Below, piece by piece: positions 61,942 through 64,000 of a stretch of DNA of 64,000 nucleotides. Source of the DNA: Acanthopleura granulata (Eukaryota; Mollusca; Polyplacophora; Chitonida; Chitonidae); contig JABBOT010000002.1 in NCBI GenBank assembly GCA_016165875.1, forward strand, positions 20,848,120 through 20,912,119, read 5' to 3'. Numbering within the stretch: position 1 is the first letter of the stretch; each line of letters begins with the position of its first letter. The translations under genes and the position numbers were made by a program. The notes below the pieces were generated by a model, which did no database searches, was not told where the DNA came from, and saw only the letters and a program-made list of their open reading frames with translations.

Positions 61942-64000
61942 ACCACGGCCACATACACAAACTGAAAGAGGGGAGATCCACAAATTCAATGGCCAAGGTC
62001 GGGATTGAATCGTGACATGCCATATAGTGATATAGTGATAAGGTGAACTGCACAGGTATTCGATATGAAAGCGAAAGTTATTCGACTAAAATTTTGCGAT
62101 GATAATATGTAGCATTTTCTGTTTTTCTGTATAGACAGTATATATGTACATGTATGCAGAGATAAAGCGAACAAATCTGAGCAGCTCCACAAATGATACG
62201 TTTTTTGTTGTCTTCGTTTCTAAACCTGAATGATGGGGTCCACCAAAACGATGCTACGTCGTTCTAAAAACAAAGACAGATAAGCGATGCACATTTTTCT
62301 TATATATATCCAACGTTATATATTGAACGATTTTCCAGATTTACAAATTGAAGGGACATTGGCAGAAAACTTCCACAATTCCATACAATTCAACACGGGG
62401 GAGAGGACTGTTGAGAACAATCTCTGAGACATTTGAAATTGTCGCAGCTCACCTTCACTCTCCCCGTACGATCTACAATCTCAAATTTATATTACGATAC
62501 CGCAGTATGTATATTATACACAGAACAATGTTACTCTGTGTCCTGAAAACATACCGTCCTACAACCGTTCCTGTGTAAAGCATAGCTACAGGTTTGACAT
62601 GTTAATTAGCAATTATCGACTCAGTCGGTTAGTAAGTGACACGTCTATCTCCCCTGACAGATGGCTAGTCGTTAAGCAAAGTGTTATAATCTCGTTAGCC
62701 TCGTCTACACATCTGTCATAATTGTATAACATTCATCACATTTTGTAATAGGGAAGTTCATTATACACGTCTGTACAGATACGCGACGATACTGAATACA
62801 AACGCAAACTATATTTATATTATTAGGCTATTCTTTTACATGGATTTCTCTTCTGTATGCCTATATACAATAACACATAAATGCAACTTTTTGAATATAC
62901 GCTGTCACAGACTAAATCTGCTACGGGAAGTGGCTATTTCCTTTCTTTTTTTATAGGCCCTAGATAATTTGTATGCGCATGTAAGAGTAAGACTATGTGT
63001 ATTTTTCAAGCGGCCAAGCTGAAAATGTATAAGCCCAATAACATAATCAGCGTGTAAAAATTATCAGTGAGGCGTGGTTGCATCGCATCCCTCGTTTGTG
63101 AAAATACCGAAGACAATAAAAACCAAAAAAAAAACAAAACAAATAAACAAAAACAATGCACATGTATACTGACAATTCGAACTCATCTGTTTGAATAGGT
63201 ATGATATCATTTAATGTGATTTAAATCCGTAGAGAATCCTTCAAGCCTGTGGCATTTTCTGAAAACTTCTCACGCAAGCTGGTTGTAATTTACTTTTTAT
63301 TATTATCGACATAGGTATAAATGTATGTTCATCCTGTGCCTTTGTTTTCCAGTTTCTACTAGATCATAACATATGTTAGAAATTTATAAGACTTGATTAG
63401 TTCGACGAAAACAAAGTACGTTGATTTCAAAATTTGAATGACTGAACAATGGGATTAAAAAGCAATCTTTGACAAAGACAACCCGCTCACCACCCACCGC
63501 ATACCCCCACCGAGAGCAGGCTAAGCTCTGCTTGAGTCCATTTCCACTGTATGATTGAATTTAATCATTCAGTCCAAGCAGGCAAGTTTGTTTGATGAAT
63601 TTCACGTGAAGTGGAATGTTGATTAATGAAATGCACTGCTTAGTGCAAATAACAATGTCTTCGGTTTAAGGCCAAATTGACCATAAAGGCTACATAAAAA
63701 AAAAACTTGAAAAAAAAAAACAAACAAAAGAGATAAATGATGTTAGAGGGAAGTTAATCAAGGTGATTGTGTAACAAACAATGATTTATCTGCTTGTTTT
63801 TAGGTGAAATTTTATTTGATCTTATCATAATTGTATAAGACCCATTCAAATTTTGCATGAGTAATGTGAAGCCAGGGGTTTGATGTTCGTTTTGGTGTTC
63901 GTTTTTGACAAACCAAATGATATATGCCCACTTCATTCCGTGAATTATGATAAGTAGTCTAGTTATCGTTGAGCTAGGTTTATTGTATGATGTATTACTT

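Larger units (their letters stand above)
59607..64000. other. CCDC40 3' UTR, then 4 kb without a supported gene
   Basis: AATAAA at 59868-59873 is a likely CCDC40 cleavage signal, 262 bp after the stop codon. Beyond it I find a two-copy repeat (60882-61152), a TA microsatellite, A-rich runs near 63125 and 63700, and a tRNA B-box-like motif near 62005 on the - strand. The open frames at 60283-60477, 61827-62015 and 62348-62578 have no recognisable content. A CpG-richer stretch at 60580-61500 could belong to a promoter of a gene outside the window. Confidence 0.5.

Overview
The window is animal nuclear DNA: genes split into many short exons by AT-rich introns with GT-AG borders, about five gene models, and a scattered family of tRNA-derived SINEs. 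The SINE tail (Pu-rich 'AATCAAATAAATAAAT' ending, preceded by a 'GTATAAGTGAAATATTCTTGAG' type core) and the protein divergence from vertebrates suggest a lophotrochozoan, most likely a mollusc. That placement is inference.

Layout: (1) 3.8-6.66 kb, + strand, the 3' end of a single-pass membrane protein gene whose cytoplasmic tail carries ITIM-like tyrosine motifs; its ectodomain exons lie upstream of or outside what I can resolve. (2) 6.66-15.8 kb, no convincing gene; it holds a three-copy 125-bp tandem repeat. (3) 15.84-20.09 kb, + strand, a small unrecognised gene of at least four exons with one unresolved splice junction. (4) 23.82-32.01 kb, + strand, a complete LUC7L/LUC7L2-type U1 snRNP splicing factor (10 coding exons, 397 aa), with a 1.15-kb TIR-bounded DNA transposon in intron 3 and a full SINE just upstream. 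(5) 37.37-45.44 kb, - strand, complete TBC1D16 (Rab GTPase-activating protein, 11 coding exons). (6) 45.61-59.61 kb, + strand, complete CCDC40 (axonemal 96-nm ruler subunit, 22 coding exons, 1194 aa). (7) 59.6-64 kb, no convincing gene.

TBC1D16 and CCDC40 are divergent, with start codons only about 170 bp apart. The same two genes are neighbours in the human genome at 17q25.3, so this looks like an ancient linked pair sharing a bidirectional promoter. The promoter holds a perfect CRE palindrome and, next to the CCDC40 start, an RFX X-box-like site, as expected for a ciliary gene. CCDC40 also shows internal evolution: a tandemly duplicated 51-nt exon, a serine/arginine/proline-rich low-complexity exon, and a duplicated exon end with its splice donor.

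Exon borders were placed by hand from splice signals, reading frame and remembered family sequence. For LUC7L2, TBC1D16 and CCDC40 all junction phases agree and the summed lengths are divisible by three.
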